Assembly (NCBI GenBank): GCA_937910265.1
Contig: CALEPD010000084.1
Coordinates: 1 to 5,332, forward strand
DNA length: 5,332 nucleotides
Source: an uncultured Bacteroidales bacterium
GTDB taxonomy: Bacteria > Bacteroidota > Bacteroidia > Bacteroidales > P3
Direction of reading: 5' to 3'
Shown here piece after piece: positions 5,242 through 5,332 of this stretch. A model generated the notes under the pieces. It worked only from the letters and a program-made list of their open reading frames with translations. It had not been told where the DNA came from and searched no databases. Made by a program: the position numbers and the translations under genes. Each line of letters begins with the position of its first letter. The first letter of the stretch is position 1.

Positions 5242-5332
5242 ATGAAGCATCGTGCAGGAGACCGAAAAAACGTCAAAACGGACAAAGTCAGCAAGTTTAT
5301 CAAAAAGTGCTTTGTGTCAGCCGCTTCGCTAC
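5242..5332 (+). CDS. N-terminus of an unrecognised protein, possibly membrane-anchored or exported (3' end outside window)
   Basis: An ATG at 5242 opens 30 codons running to the window edge. The preceding in-frame stop is TGA at 5212-5214 and there is no other ATG between, so this is the first ATG in frame. The peptide begins MKHRAGDRKN and is strongly basic through KFIKKC (residues 18-23), then turns to FVSAASL. This pattern fits the cytoplasmic side of an N-terminal membrane anchor or a signal peptide with a long basic region, but the hydrophobic core is cut off. A purine-rich stretch (AAAAAAGAGAG, 5224-5234) precedes it. A plausible promoter lies ~140 nt upstream. No family can be assigned from 30 residues. 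A competing frame from ATG 5199 is also open to the edge but looks less protein-like. Confidence 0.45.
   Translation, partial: MKHRAGDRKNVKTDKVSKFIKKCFVSAASL

Noticed and set aside
5085..5303. Small - strand frame (72 codons) with hydrophobic Cys-rich product
   Set aside because: It runs opposite a probable promoter and the start of the + strand gene and resembles no known family; likely a shadow.
5199..5332. Alternative start at ATG 5199 for the last gene
   Set aside because: It lies inside the right arm of the leader stem and gives an Arg/Gln-rich, non-hydrophobic peptide; the frame from 5242 looks more like a real N-terminus. Not fully excluded.

Overview
The window is almost entirely one operon, on the + strand, for the Na+-translocating NADH:quinone oxidoreductase (Na+-NQR). 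It holds the 3' half of nqrA, then complete nqrB, nqrC, nqrD, nqrE and nqrF in the canonical order. Protein style, moderate base composition (roughly half GC by eye), mostly A-rich rather than Shine-Dalgarno-led starts outside a few genes, and a Bacteroidota-type TAnnTTTG promoter box after the operon all suggest a member of Bacteroidales, probably a gut or other anaerobic lineage. The order-level assignment is inference; I cannot name a genus.

Layout: nqrA (1-660, 5' end outside the window), nqrB (657-1817), nqrC (1814-2431), nqrD (2424-3047), nqrE (3048-3665), nqrF (3662-4930). Every junction overlaps (4, 4, 8 and 4 nt) or abuts with no gap (nqrD/nqrE), so there is no noncoding base between genes. 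Three internal genes (nqrB, nqrD, nqrE) have strong Shine-Dalgarno sequences inside the preceding gene; nqrC and nqrF do not. A strong intrinsic terminator (4970-5000) closes the operon. The remaining ~330 bases hold a nested inverted repeat (5010-5059), a probable promoter (-7 box at 5096-5103), a leader with a bulged 10-bp stem (5162-5202), and the first 30 codons of a separate, unrecognised gene starting at 5242.

How the genes work together (family knowledge): NqrF oxidises NADH through FAD and passes electrons to its ferredoxin-type [2Fe-2S] centre. They then go to a second [2Fe-2S] cluster held by cysteines of NqrD and NqrE, to FMN covalently bound in NqrC, to FMN and riboflavin in NqrB, and on to quinone (probably menaquinone here), coupled to Na+ export. 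NqrA is the cytoplasmic accessory subunit beside NqrB. The key residues for each step are visible. The departures from the Vibrio reference are a Cys in the FMN-attachment motif of NqrB, a Gly-Gly version of that motif in NqrC, an extra Cys beside the cluster ligand of NqrD, and a short insertion in NqrE.

I see no mobile element, CRISPR array, RNA gene or defence system. This is mainly an ordinary core-metabolism region; the least explained part is the 3' intergenic stretch and the gene it introduces.
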